A stretch of 64,000 bases of DNA, taken from CADCTB01 sp964479465 (GTDB taxonomy: Bacteria; Actinomycetota; Acidimicrobiia; Acidimicrobiales; AC-14). Position 1 is the stretch's first letter; the number at the start of each line of letters is the position of its first letter. The notes under the pieces are model-generated. The model was not told the origin of the DNA, ran no database searches, and saw only the letters and a list, made by a program, of their open reading frames with translations. The stretch lies in the NCBI GenBank assembly GCA_964479465.1, contig CAYZMG010000003.1, positions 1 through 64,000 of the forward strand, given 5' to 3'. The position numbers and the translations under genes are program-made. Positions 1 to 8,715 of the stretch are shown one piece after another.

Positions 1-1
1 T

Positions 2-745
2 GGCGGAGCGCCCACCTCAGGGGCGGAAGGCGTCACCATCGTCGTTGTGACCACTGCCGGCAAGCGCTTCGGTCTCGTGGTCGACGCCGTGGGTGACATG
101 ACCGAGACCGTCGTCAAACCGTTGCCGGTAGGGATGCGGGCGGTGCCGGCGTTCGGTGGCGTGACGATCCTCGGCGACGGCCGGCCCTCGCTCATCCTCG
201 ACATCGCCGGCGTCGCCGTGCTCGCCGGCATCGTGACGGGATCGGCGGACGGCGTCGACCTCGCCAAAGCGCCCGGCGACCGCGCCGACCACGAGGCCGA
301 TGCCGATTCGGCGCCGGCGATCCTGGCGGACAGCGAGGACAGCCTGTTGGTCGCAGTGGACGAGGGCGGCGGCAGGGTCGCGGTCCGTCTTCGATCGGTT
401 CGCCGGCTGGAACAGTTCGACGCCGGGTCGGTGGAGCGCATCGGACCGACCGATGTGGTCCCCTACGACGGCGCTATCCTCCCCCTGCTCCGTTTCGGCA
501 TGCTGGATGGGCGCCCGGTCGCGGCCACCTCCGCCTCTCGGCTGCAGACCGTTGTCTGTGACTCGTCCGTCGGGCTGATCGGCTTAGTGGTCAAGGCGAT
601 CGATGACGTCGTCGCCACACCGGCCGCGCCTCGTGAGGCCCCGAGCCGTCGCGGCGTGTCGGCCTCCCTGGTGCTCGAGGCCGGCGTGACCGAGGTCGTC
701 GACCTCGAAATTCTCATCGCCGACGCCGGCTTGAGGCCGAGATGA
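2..745 (+). CDS. cheA: Chemotaxis histidine kinase CheA, C-terminal part (5' truncated by window edge)
   Basis: The reading frame is open from the window edge, so the gene begins upstream. What remains is the C-terminal CheW-like regulatory region of CheA, which docks CheA to CheW and the receptors. The run VVTTAGKRFGLVVDAVGD near the start is typical of the CheA regulatory domain. A second, weaker CheW-like segment follows (SLLVAVDEGGGRVAVRLRSV to the end), so the tail may carry two such domains. The kinase, dimerisation and HPt domains lie outside the window. The stop overlaps the cheW start by 4 bp (ATGA), and context as first of six che genes supports the call. The residue count of the full protein cannot be judged. 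Confidence 0.85.
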   Translation, partial: GGAPTSGAEGVTIVVVTTAGKRFGLVVDAVGDMTETVVKPLPVGMRAVPAFGGVTILGDGRPSLILDIAGVAVLAGIVTGSADGVDLAKAPGDRADHEADADSAPAILADSEDSLLVAVDEGGGRVAVRLRSVRRLEQFDAGSVERIGPTDVVPYDGAILPLLRFGMLDGRPVAATSASRLQTVVCDSSVGLIGLVVKAIDDVVATPAAPREAPSRRGVSASLVLEAGVTEVVDLEILIADAGLRPR

Positions 746-1173
746 GCGGCGGCCGGTTCTGCACGTTCCACGTCGGCGGGCTGCTGCTCGGCGTGGAGGT
801 CCAGATGGTCCAGGAGGTGCTGGGAGAGGAGCCGATGACCCGGGTGCCTCTGGCCGATCCGTGGGTGAGTGGGTTGCTCAACCTCCGCGGTCAGATCGTC
901 ACGGCCATCGACGCCCGCCGGCGTCTCGGGCTGCCGCCGCGGACCCCGGGCGACCGCACCGCGAATATCGTGCTTCGCACGCCGGATGGCTCGGTGAGCC
1001 TGGTTGTCGACCGTGAAGGCGACGTCGTCGACCTTGCGATGAACGAGATCGAGCCGTTGCCCGAGAACGTGAGCCCCGCGATTCGAGCCGTCGTCACCGG
1101 GACCTGCAGGGTCGAGGAGAGCTTGCTGCTTATGCTCGATGTCGAACGCACCCTGACGATCGGATCGGACTGA
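742..1173 (+). CDS. cheW: Chemotaxis coupling protein CheW
   Basis: A 143-residue single-domain CheW, the usual length. CheW bridges chemoreceptors and the CheA kinase at the cytoplasmic face of the membrane. The sequence follows the family pattern: an N-terminal strand FCTFHVGGLLLGVEVQMVQEVL, the conserved VSGLLNLRGQIVTAIDARRRLGL stretch in the middle, and a C-terminal SLLLMLDVERTL. The ATG overlaps the cheA stop (ATGA), implying translational coupling. The next gene, cheY, starts 1 bp after the stop. Confidence 0.93.
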   Translation: MSGGRFCTFHVGGLLLGVEVQMVQEVLGEEPMTRVPLADPWVSGLLNLRGQIVTAIDARRRLGLPPRTPGDRTANIVLRTPDGSVSLVVDREGDVVDLAMNEIEPLPENVSPAIRAVVTGTCRVEESLLLMLDVERTLTIGSD

Positions 1174-1174
1174 C

Positions 1175-1555
1175 GTGGAGAGCAAGATCCAGGTTCTGGT
1201 GATCGACGACTCCCGGACGATGCGCCTCATCCTCGGCCGCATGCTCGGTGACGTCGGGCTGGACGTGATCGAGGCTGCCAACGGGCGTGATGCGCTGGCC
1301 CACCTCGACGCCGGGTTGTCGCCGTCGGTCATGCTTGTCGACTGGAACATGCCCGAGATGACGGGCATCGAGTTCGTCGAGGCGGTCCGTCGGCCGCCGT
1401 ATGAGTCCACCGCCAAGGTGGTCATGGTGACGACCGAAACCGAGGTCCCACAGGTCCGGCGCGCCCTGGAGTCGGGCGCCGACGAATACGTCATGAAGCC
1501 GTTCACCAGCGACGCCATCATCGAGAAGCTTCAGCTGCTGGGCATTCAGATTTGA
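1175..1555 (+). CDS. cheY: Chemotaxis response regulator CheY
   Basis: A 126-residue stand-alone receiver domain with no output domain, as in CheY. The acidic pocket (VLVIDDS at residues 7-13), the phospho-acceptor Asp at about residue 56 (MLVDWNMPEMTG), the Thr of strand 4 (VMVTTE) and the switch Lys (YVMKPF) are all visible. Phosphorylated by CheA it would act on the flagellar motor or another output; no motor genes are in the window. It starts with GTG 1 bp after cheW. Its TGA overlaps a TTG start for cheB (TTGA). Confidence 0.9.
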   Translation: MESKIQVLVIDDSRTMRLILGRMLGDVGLDVIEAANGRDALAHLDAGLSPSVMLVDWNMPEMTGIEFVEAVRRPPYESTAKVVMVTTETEVPQVRRALESGADEYVMKPFTSDAIIEKLQLLGIQI

Positions 1556-2636
1556 ACGTCGTCTCGCGCCCTCTGGTCGCCACCCCGCCCGTCCGCGTCC
1601 TCGTCATCGACGACTCCGTGGTGGCGCGCCGCGTGGTGGCTCATGCCATCGATGCTGCGCCGGGGCTCGTCCTCGCCGGGACGGCACCGAACGGCAGGGC
1701 TGCGATCGACAAGCNNNNNNNNNNCGCCCCGATGTCCTGGTGCTCGACCTCGACATGCCGGTGATGGACGGGTTCGAGACGCTGGCTGCCGTCCGGCGCT
1801 CGCACCCTCACCTGCCGGTCATCGTGTACAGCCACCTCACTCGGGCCGGCGCCGCGGCGACGCTCGATGCCTTGGCCCTCGGCGCCACGGGATTCGCACT
1901 GAAGCCGCGCGCCGACGGTATCGGCATGGCTGAGGAGCTGGTGCGCGTCGAGCTGCTGCCGCTGATCTCCGCCGTCGCCAGACCGCCGGCGGAGATGGTC
2001 ACCCGGGCGGCACACGGGGCGCCGGCCGCACACCCGGCGCACTTCGAGCGAGCGGCCGTCACTGCCGTCGTCATCGGCGTATCGACCGGAGGCCCGAACG
2101 CACTGGCGGAACTTGTTCCGGCCCTGCCGGCCAGCTTGGCGGTGCCGGTCTTCATCGTGCAGCACATGCCGGCGGTGTTCACCCAGATGCTCGCCGAGCG
2201 CCTCGATCGGGTGGCGATGGTAGAGGTGGTGGAAGCTGCCGATTCGGAGCCCGTCGTCGCCGGCAGGGTGTACGTGGCCCCTGGCGGGCGCCACATGGCG
2301 CTTCGGGGCTCGGCGTCATCGGCGGCGATTGAACTCACGGACAACGCGCCGGAGAACTCCTGCCGACCCTCCGCGGACGTACTGTTCCGCTCGGCGGCAC
2401 GGGTCTACGGCAGCGGCGTGGCCGGGGTCGTCCTCACGGGGATGGGATCCGACGGGCTCCGCGGCTGCGAGGCCGTGCGCGCCGCCGGTGGTTCGGTCAT
2501 GGTGCAGGACGCCAAGTCGTCGGTGGTGGCGAGCATGCCGCTCGCCGTCGCCGAAGCGGGCCTTGCCAACGCCGTCCTGCCTCTCGAGGAGATCGGCCCG
2601 ACGCTCGTGCGCTGGATCGCCGGAGCGTCGTCATGA
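1552..2636 (+). CDS. cheB: Chemotaxis protein-glutamate methylesterase CheB, interrupted by an assembly gap
   Basis: CheB demethylates (and deamidates) receptor glutamates. The gene is split by ten Ns at 1715-1724. Before the gap lies the start of a receiver (RVLVIDDSVVARRVV); after it, in a different frame, come the receiver Asp (VLVLDLDMPVMDGFE), the linker and the catalytic domain. The catalytic triad is recognisable: Ser in VIGVSTGGPN, His in VQHMP, Asp in LTGMGSDGLRG. The frame change across ten Ns shows that the gap length is a placeholder; the real gene is most likely intact. Start TTG overlaps the cheY stop; the stop overlaps cheR (ATGA). Confidence 0.88.
1715..1724. other. Assembly gap (10 N) inside cheB
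   Basis: Ten Ns join two sequence pieces within the receiver domain of cheB. The reading frame differs on the two sides, so the true missing length is not 10 bp. Only a small part of the receiver (roughly helix 1 to strand 3) seems to be lost. Confidence 0.97.
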
Positions 2637-3466
2637 CGACCACGACGTGTTCGGTCGAGGATTTCGAGTTTGTCCGCCGACTCGTCCGGGAGCGGAGCGC
2701 CATCGCCCTGGAGCCGGGAAAGGAGTACCTCGTCGAGTCCCGGCTGGCGCCGCTCGCCCGGCGCGAGGGCCTGAGCTCCGTGGCGGATCTTGTCTGCGTT
2801 CTCCGGTCCGGCGGCACCACCCGGCTGATGACGGCGGTGGTCGAGGCCATGACCACGAACGAGACGTCGTTCTTTCGGGACGTGCACCCCTTCGAGGCGC
2901 TGCGCAGCGAACTGATCCCCCGGATCCTGAGGGCGAACGGGGGCGACCGCTTGGCCATGTGGTCCGCGGCGGCGGCGACCGGGCAGGAGGCCTACAGCCT
3001 CGCGCTCCTCGTTCGTGAACACTTCCGGCACCTTTCCAGGATCACGATCCTCGGGACCGATCTGTCAGAAGGCGTGCTCGATCGCGCCCGCAGCGGGCGG
3101 TTCACCCAGCTCGAGGTGAACCGCGGCCTCCCCGCGTCGTTGCTCGTCCGGTACTTCGAGCAGGACGGCGTCGAGTGGCGCATCGACGAGACTGTGCGCC
3201 GCATGGTCACGTTCCGGCAGGCCAACCTCGCCCAGCCCCTCACCGGAATCCCGCCGATGGACGTGATCTTCCTCCGCAACGTGCTCATCTACTTCGACGC
3301 AGTGACGAAGAGGAAGGTGCTTGCCGAGGTCGCCCGCGTCTTGCGGCCGGGCGGCTTCCTCTTCCTCGGCGGACCGGAGACGACGTACGGGATCGACCCC
3401 GCCTACGAGCGGTTCGAGGTCGGCCGCACCGTCTGCTACCGCCTGCGTGTCGCCGGAGCAGCCTGA
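2633..3466 (+). CDS. cheR: Chemotaxis protein-glutamate O-methyltransferase CheR
   Basis: A 277-residue CheR that methylates receptor glutamates with S-adenosylmethionine, opposing CheB. The N-terminal helical domain (about residues 1-75) is followed by TTNETSFFRD, the family signature, then the SAM-binding fold: WSAAAATGQEAYSLA (motif I), ILGTDLSEGVLDRAR, and DVIFLRNVLIYFD near the C-terminus, all typical of CheR. It overlaps cheB by 4 bp, and the next gene starts directly after its stop, so it belongs to the same operon. Confidence 0.93.
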   Translation: MTTTTCSVEDFEFVRRLVRERSAIALEPGKEYLVESRLAPLARREGLSSVADLVCVLRSGGTTRLMTAVVEAMTTNETSFFRDVHPFEALRSELIPRILRANGGDRLAMWSAAAATGQEAYSLALLVREHFRHLSRITILGTDLSEGVLDRARSGRFTQLEVNRGLPASLLVRYFEQDGVEWRIDETVRRMVTFRQANLAQPLTGIPPMDVIFLRNVLIYFDAVTKRKVLAEVARVLRPGGFLFLGGPETTYGIDPAYERFEVGRTVCYRLRVAGAA

Positions 3467-3919
3467 ATGTCTCTGGAATCCGACGTCGAGAGCATCGCCT
3501 CTGCCATCTGGGAATCCCTGATCGGCTTGCCCATCGACGTCAACGGAGGAAGCAGCGTCGGCGAGGACGCACACGCGACATGCCTGGTCAACCTTCACGG
3601 CGCCTTTCAAGGCGCGGTCATGATCGAGTGCTCGGAGGCACTCGGCTCGCTGCTGACCGCGGCCATGCTGCAGACCGCTGGCACTCCGAACGCCGCCGAC
3701 ATGACCGACGCCCTCGGTGAGCTCGCCAACGTCTTCGCCGGGAACATCAAGGCCCTCTTGGCCCAGCCGTCGTCAATCTCGCTCCCGACCGTGGCCTTCG
3801 GTCCGAGTTACGAGCTCGGCGTGGTCGGGGCTACGGTCGCCGGCCGGGTGTCGTTCGTGTGCGAGGGCCACCCCCTGGTCGTGACCATCCTCCAAGGCTC
3901 TGCGAAACCGGCGAAGTGA
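3467..3919 (+). CDS. CheX/CheC-like CheY-P phosphatase family protein
   Basis: A 150-residue protein of the CheX-like fold, immediately downstream of cheR. Residues near 84-91 read DALGELAN, matching the D/S-x3-E-x2-N phosphatase signature of CheC/CheX/FliY, followed by GNIKALL and a conserved Pro (SLPTV) 19 residues after the Asn. The family dephosphorylates CheY-P, which here would reset the CheY encoded three genes upstream. Only one phosphatase signature is present, as in CheX, rather than the two of CheC. Enzyme activity is inferred from the signature. Confidence 0.75.
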   Translation: MSLESDVESIASAIWESLIGLPIDVNGGSSVGEDAHATCLVNLHGAFQGAVMIECSEALGSLLTAAMLQTAGTPNAADMTDALGELANVFAGNIKALLAQPSSISLPTVAFGPSYELGVVGATVAGRVSFVCEGHPLVVTILQGSAKPAK

Positions 3920-3925
3920 ACTGTG

Positions 3926-5968
3926 TCATCGGTTCGCCCAGCGGGCCACGGTGGCCAGGAGGTCGACCTGCTTGAACGGCTTGGGCAGGTGATCGTCCAT
4001 CCCCGCGGCGAGGCAGCGTTCTCGGTCCTCGGGCATCGCACCCGCAGTGAGAGCGATGATGGGGGCTCGCCGACGGCCGCCTTCCTCGGCGCGGATGGCC
4101 AGAGACGCCTCCAACCCGTCCATCCTGGGCATGTGACAGTCCATGAGGACGGCGTCGTAGCGCTGCGCCCGCGCCGCAGACACCGCCTCCACGCCGTCGG
4201 CGACCACATCGACGCGGTACCCGCCGCTCTCGAGCATGGCGAGCGCGACCTGCTGGTTGACGAGATTGTCCTCGGCGAGGAGCACCCGGCCCTGGCCAGT
4301 GGGATTGTCGTCAACCAAGAGGACGTTCGTGCGACCGGCCTCGGAGGCCGGCGCCGGTCGGTATGGCGCCCGGGCCAGGACCACCGTGCACCAGAAGCTG
4401 CTACCCACCCCCATCCGGCTGTCGACGCCGCACTCGCCGCCCATCAGCTCGACCAGTTGGCGGGTGATGGTCAGACCCAGCCCGGTGCCCCCGAACTGGC
4501 GGGAGGTGGTGGCGTCGGCCTGCTCGAAGGGCTCGAAGATCCGGGCCGCGTGGGCCTCCTCGATGCCGATGCCGGTGTCGTCCACCTGTAGTCGCAAGGT
4601 CGTACCGTCCCGGTTGGTGGAACTCGCGGTCGCCGAGACCTTGACGGAGCCGGTCGCGGTGAACTTGATCGCATTCGCGAGCAGGTTGGTGAGCACCTGG
4701 CGGAGCCGGCCCGGATCACCGCGCACTGCGGCGGGCACGTCGTCGCCGATTGAGACCACGAACTCGAGCCCTTTGGCGTGCGCCTGGCCGGCGAAGAGCT
4801 CGGCCACGTCCGTGATCACTGCGGTGACGTCGAAGTTGACGGAATCGAAAACGAGCTGACCGGCTTCGACCTTGGAGACGTCGAGGATGTCGTTCAGGAT
4901 GGCCAACAGGGCATCTCCGCTGGCCTGGACGGTCTTGGCGTACTCACGCTGGCGGGCGTCGAGGGAGGTGGCAAGGAGCAGCTCCGTCATGCCCAGCACG
5001 CCGTTCATGGGCGTACGGATCTCGTGGCTCATGTTGGCGAGGAAGCGCGACTTCAACAGCGACGCCTCCAGGGCATGGTCGCGTGCCCGCTCCAGCTCCG
5101 CCCGCGCCTGCTCGCGCAAGCTGACGTCGGAGCAGATGGAGATGTTGCCCACCAGGCGGCCAGTCTCGTCGTGCAGCGGGGTGGTGGTGAGCTGGGCGAC
5201 GAAGAGGGAGCCGTCCCGGCGCCCACGCTCGAGCGTGCCGGTCCAAGGCTCGCCCCGTGCCAGCCGGCGCAGGGCCTCGGTGCGATCCTCCCCATCCGCC
5301 TTCGGCGGGACCACCTCCGCCATGGTGCGGCCGGAGACCTCCTGCGCCGACCACCCGTACAGCGTCTCGGCGCCCGGGCCCCAGTACCTGATACGGCCGC
5401 TGAGATCGGTGGCGATGATCGCCTGGCCGACGGCCTCGAGGAGGTGGGCCTGGAACCGGACCTGCTCCTCCGCCACCTTCCGCTCGGTGATGTCCTGACA
5501 GGTCCCGTGGGCGCCGACGATGGTGCCGGCGTGGTCCATGAGCGGCGCGGTACGGGTTGCCAGCCACCGCACGGTGCCGTCCGGCAGTATGACCCTGAAC
5601 TCCCCCTCCCACGACTCTCGCTGTGTGCACTGGGCGAGGGCGGCGTGGCGCACCGGTTCGGCGTCGTCGGGATGCAGGCGCTCGAGGAGCCGCCCCAGGT
5701 CGGGTTCGAACTCCTGGGGCTCGAAGCCCCAGAGCCGGTACAGCTCGTCGGACCACACCCGGGTTCCGGTGGCGGCGTCGATGGACCAGCTTCCGAGGTG
5801 GGCCAGCCGCTGGGCCTCCGCCAGGCGGTTCTCGCTCTCCCTGAGCGCGGCGGTAGTGCGAGCGGCCTCGGCCTGCGCTTGATCGAGGGCGCGGCGGTGA
5901 TCGGACTGACCGGTGCCGGCCTCCGATTCCGCTGCTGCGCAGTCCGCATCTCCGCCTGTTGATCGCAC
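3926..5968 (-). CDS. PAS-PAS hybrid sensor histidine kinase with C-terminal receiver
   Basis: A 680-residue soluble hybrid kinase with no membrane segment. Order: N-terminal coiled-coil (to about residue 55), PAS 1 with PAC (FRVILPDGTVRWLATR, QDITERK), PAS 2 (IIATDLSGRIRYW to CSDVS), HisKA with the phospho-His near residue 314 (NMSHEIRTPMNG), HATPase (NAIKFT, DDTGIGI, GGTGLGL), and a receiver with phospho-Asp near residue 608 (VLMDCHMPRMDG). Between kinase and receiver sits an abrupt join: a first receiver begins (TNVLLVDDNP) and stops after ten residues, running into the start of the second. So the usual first of two receivers is missing. GTG start. Convergent with the che operon, 6 bp apart; input is unknown. 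Confidence 0.88.
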   Translation of the reverse strand: MRSTGGDADCAAAESEAGTGQSDHRRALDQAQAEAARTTAALRESENRLAEAQRLAHLGSWSIDAATGTRVWSDELYRLWGFEPQEFEPDLGRLLERLHPDDAEPVRHAALAQCTQRESWEGEFRVILPDGTVRWLATRTAPLMDHAGTIVGAHGTCQDITERKVAEEQVRFQAHLLEAVGQAIIATDLSGRIRYWGPGAETLYGWSAQEVSGRTMAEVVPPKADGEDRTEALRRLARGEPWTGTLERGRRDGSLFVAQLTTTPLHDETGRLVGNISICSDVSLREQARAELERARDHALEASLLKSRFLANMSHEIRTPMNGVLGMTELLLATSLDARQREYAKTVQASGDALLAILNDILDVSKVEAGQLVFDSVNFDVTAVITDVAELFAGQAHAKGLEFVVSIGDDVPAAVRGDPGRLRQVLTNLLANAIKFTATGSVKVSATASSTNRDGTTLRLQVDDTGIGIEEAHAARIFEPFEQADATTSRQFGGTGLGLTITRQLVELMGGECGVDSRMGVGSSFWCTVVLARAPYRPAPASEAGRTNVLLVDDNPTGQGRVLLAEDNLVNQQVALAMLESGGYRVDVVADGVEAVSAARAQRYDAVLMDCHMPRMDGLEASLAIRAEEGGRRRAPIIALTAGAMPEDRERCLAAGMDDHLPKPFKQVDLLATVARWANR

Positions 5969-6165
5969 CCGGCCTCAGTTCCTCGACGTCAAGCATGCCT
6001 TCCTGCAGTCATCGGCGCCGGGCGCCGGCCGGAGGAGGTGCAATTGAACCTTCCCTACCCGAATCCCGGTCTCGCGACCCCAGGGGGAGGTTATTCACCT
6101 TGCGTCGTCGTTTCAGGGGCCATTCGACCCTGGCGCGATTCCGGTGCTGTGGGCAGAGTAGAAGC

Positions 6166-6336
6166 ATGGAATCGAGCCAGGTGGAACTGAATCCGGCGTG
6201 GCTCCGGGTTGTACTGGTCGACCCCAGCGAGGGGCGTCGCGCGCTCATGGTCGATGTGGTCAACGCCGGAGGAGATCGGGCTCTCCTTGCTCGCCGGCGG
6301 GCGTCGACCGCCGGCGTACCCGCCGCGGCGCGGTAG
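6166..6336 (+). CDS. Small ORF, possible receiver-domain remnant
   Basis: A 56-residue ORF ahead of the stress-protein gene. Residues 12-42 (WLRVVLVDPSEGRRALMVDVVNAGGD is the region, partly quoted) resemble strand 1 and helix 1 of a receiver domain, but the acidic pair is reduced to one Asp and nothing of the rest of the fold follows. It ends 11 bp before the downstream GTG start and its 3' end carries that gene's ribosome binding site. It could be a degraded regulator or a short leader; it may not be expressed as a protein. Confidence 0.3.
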   Translation: MESSQVELNPAWLRVVLVDPSEGRRALMVDVVNAGGDRALLARRRASTAGVPAAAR

Positions 6337-6347
6337 GAGGCCGTCGA

Positions 6348-7217
6348 GTGACCGGCAGGCGCATCGTCGTCGGGGTCGATGGCTCGCAAGCATCCGCGGA
6401 CGCGCTGGGTTGGGCGGCGCGAGAAGCGGCGCTCACTGGAGCGAAGGTCCAAGCTGTGCATGCGTGGTGTTACCCGGCGCTCACGTACGCACATGGGTTG
6501 GTGGCCCCACCTATCTTCGCCAAAGAGGACTTCGAGGAGGAGGCCCGGGCCATCCTGGACTCGACGCTGGCCACCTTGGCCGACGATGGGTCGGCGTCGA
6601 TCGAGCGTGTCGTCGTCGAGGGCGGAGCCACCGACGTGCTCGTCGACCACTCCCGTGGCGCCGACCTGCTGGTCGTGGGCCATCGGGGTCGGGGAGGTTT
6701 CCTCGCGTTGCACCTGGGCTCGATCGCCCTCCAGTGCGCGCAGCACGCTGCGTGCCCCGTCGTGGTTGTCCGGCCCGGCGCGCCGAGCGCGTCATCCGAG
6801 CGCCAGCGCCGGGTCGTGGTCGGAGTGGACGGATCGGAGCCGGCGCGACGGGCACTGCTGTGGGCCGCAGACGAGGCGCGGCTCCGGCACGCCACGCTCG
6901 AGATCGTCCACTGCTGGCACCCCCGGATGGGACTTCCGGTCGGGCCGGCGGTCTCGGCAACCGACCGGGCGTCCTTGGAAGCGGCGGCTCACGCCGTCGT
7001 CGCCACCGCGATGCAGGGCGTGGACAACCGCTTGCCTCACGTCGAGTCGATCCTGGTCGACGGGCCGGCCGCGTCTGCCCTTCTCGAAGCGTCCGCCGGC
7101 GCCGAACTGGTCGTCGTAGGAACTCGCGGGCACGGGGGCTTCGCTGGCCTCCTGCTCGGCTCGGTCAGCACCCAGGTGCTCCACCACGCCCAATGCCCCG
7201 CGGTGATCGTCCGCTGA
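6348..7217 (+). CDS. Universal stress protein with two UspA domains
   Basis: About 289 residues made of two tandem UspA domains, the common actinobacterial arrangement. Each repeat starts with a strand ending in Asp (RIVVGVDGSQAS and RVVVGVDGSEPA) and ends with the ATP-binding pattern G-x2-G-x9-G-S (GHRGRGG..LGSIA and GTRGHGG..LGSVS). Such proteins bind ATP and help survival under hypoxia, starvation or oxidative stress. The GTG start at 6348 is chosen because GGAGG lies 7 bp upstream. It stands alone apart from the short ORF before it. Confidence 0.92.
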   Translation: MTGRRIVVGVDGSQASADALGWAAREAALTGAKVQAVHAWCYPALTYAHGLVAPPIFAKEDFEEEARAILDSTLATLADDGSASIERVVVEGGATDVLVDHSRGADLLVVGHRGRGGFLALHLGSIALQCAQHAACPVVVVRPGAPSASSERQRRVVVGVDGSEPARRALLWAADEARLRHATLEIVHCWHPRMGLPVGPAVSATDRASLEAAAHAVVATAMQGVDNRLPHVESILVDGPAASALLEASAGAELVVVGTRGHGGFAGLLLGSVSTQVLHHAQCPAVIVR

Positions 7218-7301
7218 GGGACGAGAGATGACCTTCGACCCTTGTCTCCTGGTGGCGGAACGCCGATGGTGGAGGTAAGAAAACTCGAGAGGACGATTGA
7301 A

Positions 7302-7499
7302 ATGACCGAAGACCGAATCGCGACAGCGATTGAGCGGAGGTCTGGCACGCACATCCCCCGCTGGTTCCCGAATACGAGAGGGCCGGGCGCGGTGATCAGG
7401 AACGTCTTCAGTTCCTCGGTCACCCAGGAGGAGCTGGACGACAAGGCGCGTTGGCTGGACGGGCAAGTGCGAGGCTGGACGGCTGGCCGCGCGCTCTGA
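7302..7499 (+). CDS. Small hypothetical protein
   Basis: A 65-residue ORF, starting at an ATG preceded by a purine-rich GAGAGGA box. The sequence (MTEDRIATAIERRSG, then VTQEELDDKARWLDGQVRGW) is charged, without Cys pairs, signal peptide or membrane segment, and looks helical at both ends. I do not recognise it. Upstream in-frame GTG or TTG starts could lengthen it by up to 20 residues. It lies between the stress protein and the beta-helix protein, both on the same strand. Confidence 0.45.
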   Translation: MTEDRIATAIERRSGTHIPRWFPNTRGPGAVIRNVFSSSVTQEELDDKARWLDGQVRGWTAGRAL

Positions 7500-7563
7500 G
7501 GTCCGGGGCGAACTGGTACGGAGGCGGTCCGGCTGGGCTACTCCGAGTAGGTAGTCTCCGCCC

Positions 7564-8700
7564 ATGACACGGCGGCTCGCGCTCATCGTCGTGTTCGTCC
7601 TCACCGCCGGCGCCGGCTCCGCGACAGCGAACGGGCTGAGCCAGTCCTTCGTCGACCCCACGGTGACCATCTACGGTGCCGCTCATATTCATCTGGGCGA
7701 CGAGGTTTTCGTCGGGCCGTTCGCCCGGCTGCTCGCCGCCGGCGCTACCCGCTCGATCCATGTCGGCGACGAGGCCAACATCCAGGACAGCGTGGTGGTC
7801 GACGCCACCCGGGGCCGCGTCACCCTCGGTGAGATGGCGATCCTCGCCCATGGGTCAACGGCGAAGGCCGGGGCCGAGATCGGCGAGCACGGAACCTGTC
7901 CGGGCAGCGCCGCCCACTGCCCATCGTTCGTCGGCTTCAACTCCGAGGTCGACGGGGCGGTCGTCGACAAGGACGCCATGGTGCTGCACCTGGCGCGCGT
8001 CGGCCCCGGTGTGCATATCCCGTCGGGCCGCAAGGTGTCCTCGGGCCGCAACATCATCAGCCAGCAGGAGGTGATGGCCAAGACCGTGCCGGTCACCGAG
8101 GCCGACCGCGCCTTCATGGCCGGCGTGGTCGAGGTCAATGTGGCCTTCGCCCACGGGTACGCCCAGCTCCAGGCGGAGAACCCCAGCAATGTGCGGGGCA
8201 TCAATGACGACCCGGGCGGCACTCCCTTCAACCCGCTCCGGAACCTGCCGGCGCTGGGGGGCGTCCCGACGCGCGACCCGTCCGCCCGCAGCCGCATCAT
8301 CGGCGACGTCCGCCTCCCCGACCGCCTGTCGGCCAGCCGGGCCGCCCTGAGCTCCCTGCGAGCCGACGAGGGTGAGCCGTTCGTCGTCGGCGGGATCGAC
8401 TTCATGGGCAGCAACTCCACCTTCCACGCTCTCGAGCACACCGGCATCGCCATGGGCCCCCACGGCTACTACGGCACCCGCTCGCTGGTGCACGGGGGGC
8501 CGGCGTTCGACGGCACCACCCGTTCCGGAGCGGGACTCCGCCTGGGGTCGCACTCGGTGCTGTTCCAGTCCCACGTCGGCAACCGGGTGACGATCGGCGA
8601 CCGCAGCCTGGTGCAGGCGTCGAAGCTTCCCGATGGCGCCGTGGTCCCCGCTCGGACGGTGGTGGTGGACGGCGCCGTTGCCGGCGTTGTCGAGTGGTAG
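7564..8700 (+). CDS. Exported left-handed beta-helix protein, gamma-carbonic-anhydrase-like
   Basis: 378 residues with an N-terminal signal peptide (MTRRLALIVVFVLTAGAGSATA, cut near residue 22 to 24). The body is a hexapeptide-repeat left-handed beta helix: IYGAAHIHLGDEVFVGPFA, IHVGDEANIQDSVVV, VTLGEMAILAHGSTAKAG, and a second block near the C-terminus (LRLGSHSVLFQSHVG, VTIGDRSLVQ). The LAHGS...IGEHG pattern resembles the metal-site histidines of gamma-class carbonic anhydrases (Cam), which hydrate CO2. It is longer than cytoplasmic gamma-CAs (170-220 aa) and resembles secreted Cam-like proteins. Activity is not assured because the three zinc His cannot be assigned with certainty. Confidence 0.7.
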   Translation: MTRRLALIVVFVLTAGAGSATANGLSQSFVDPTVTIYGAAHIHLGDEVFVGPFARLLAAGATRSIHVGDEANIQDSVVVDATRGRVTLGEMAILAHGSTAKAGAEIGEHGTCPGSAAHCPSFVGFNSEVDGAVVDKDAMVLHLARVGPGVHIPSGRKVSSGRNIISQQEVMAKTVPVTEADRAFMAGVVEVNVAFAHGYAQLQAENPSNVRGINDDPGGTPFNPLRNLPALGGVPTRDPSARSRIIGDVRLPDRLSASRAALSSLRADEGEPFVVGGIDFMGSNSTFHALEHTGIAMGPHGYYGTRSLVHGGPAFDGTTRSGAGLRLGSHSVLFQSHVGNRVTIGDRSLVQASKLPDGAVVPARTVVVDGAVAGVVEW

Positions 8701-8715
8701 GCGGGCGGCGGCTGG

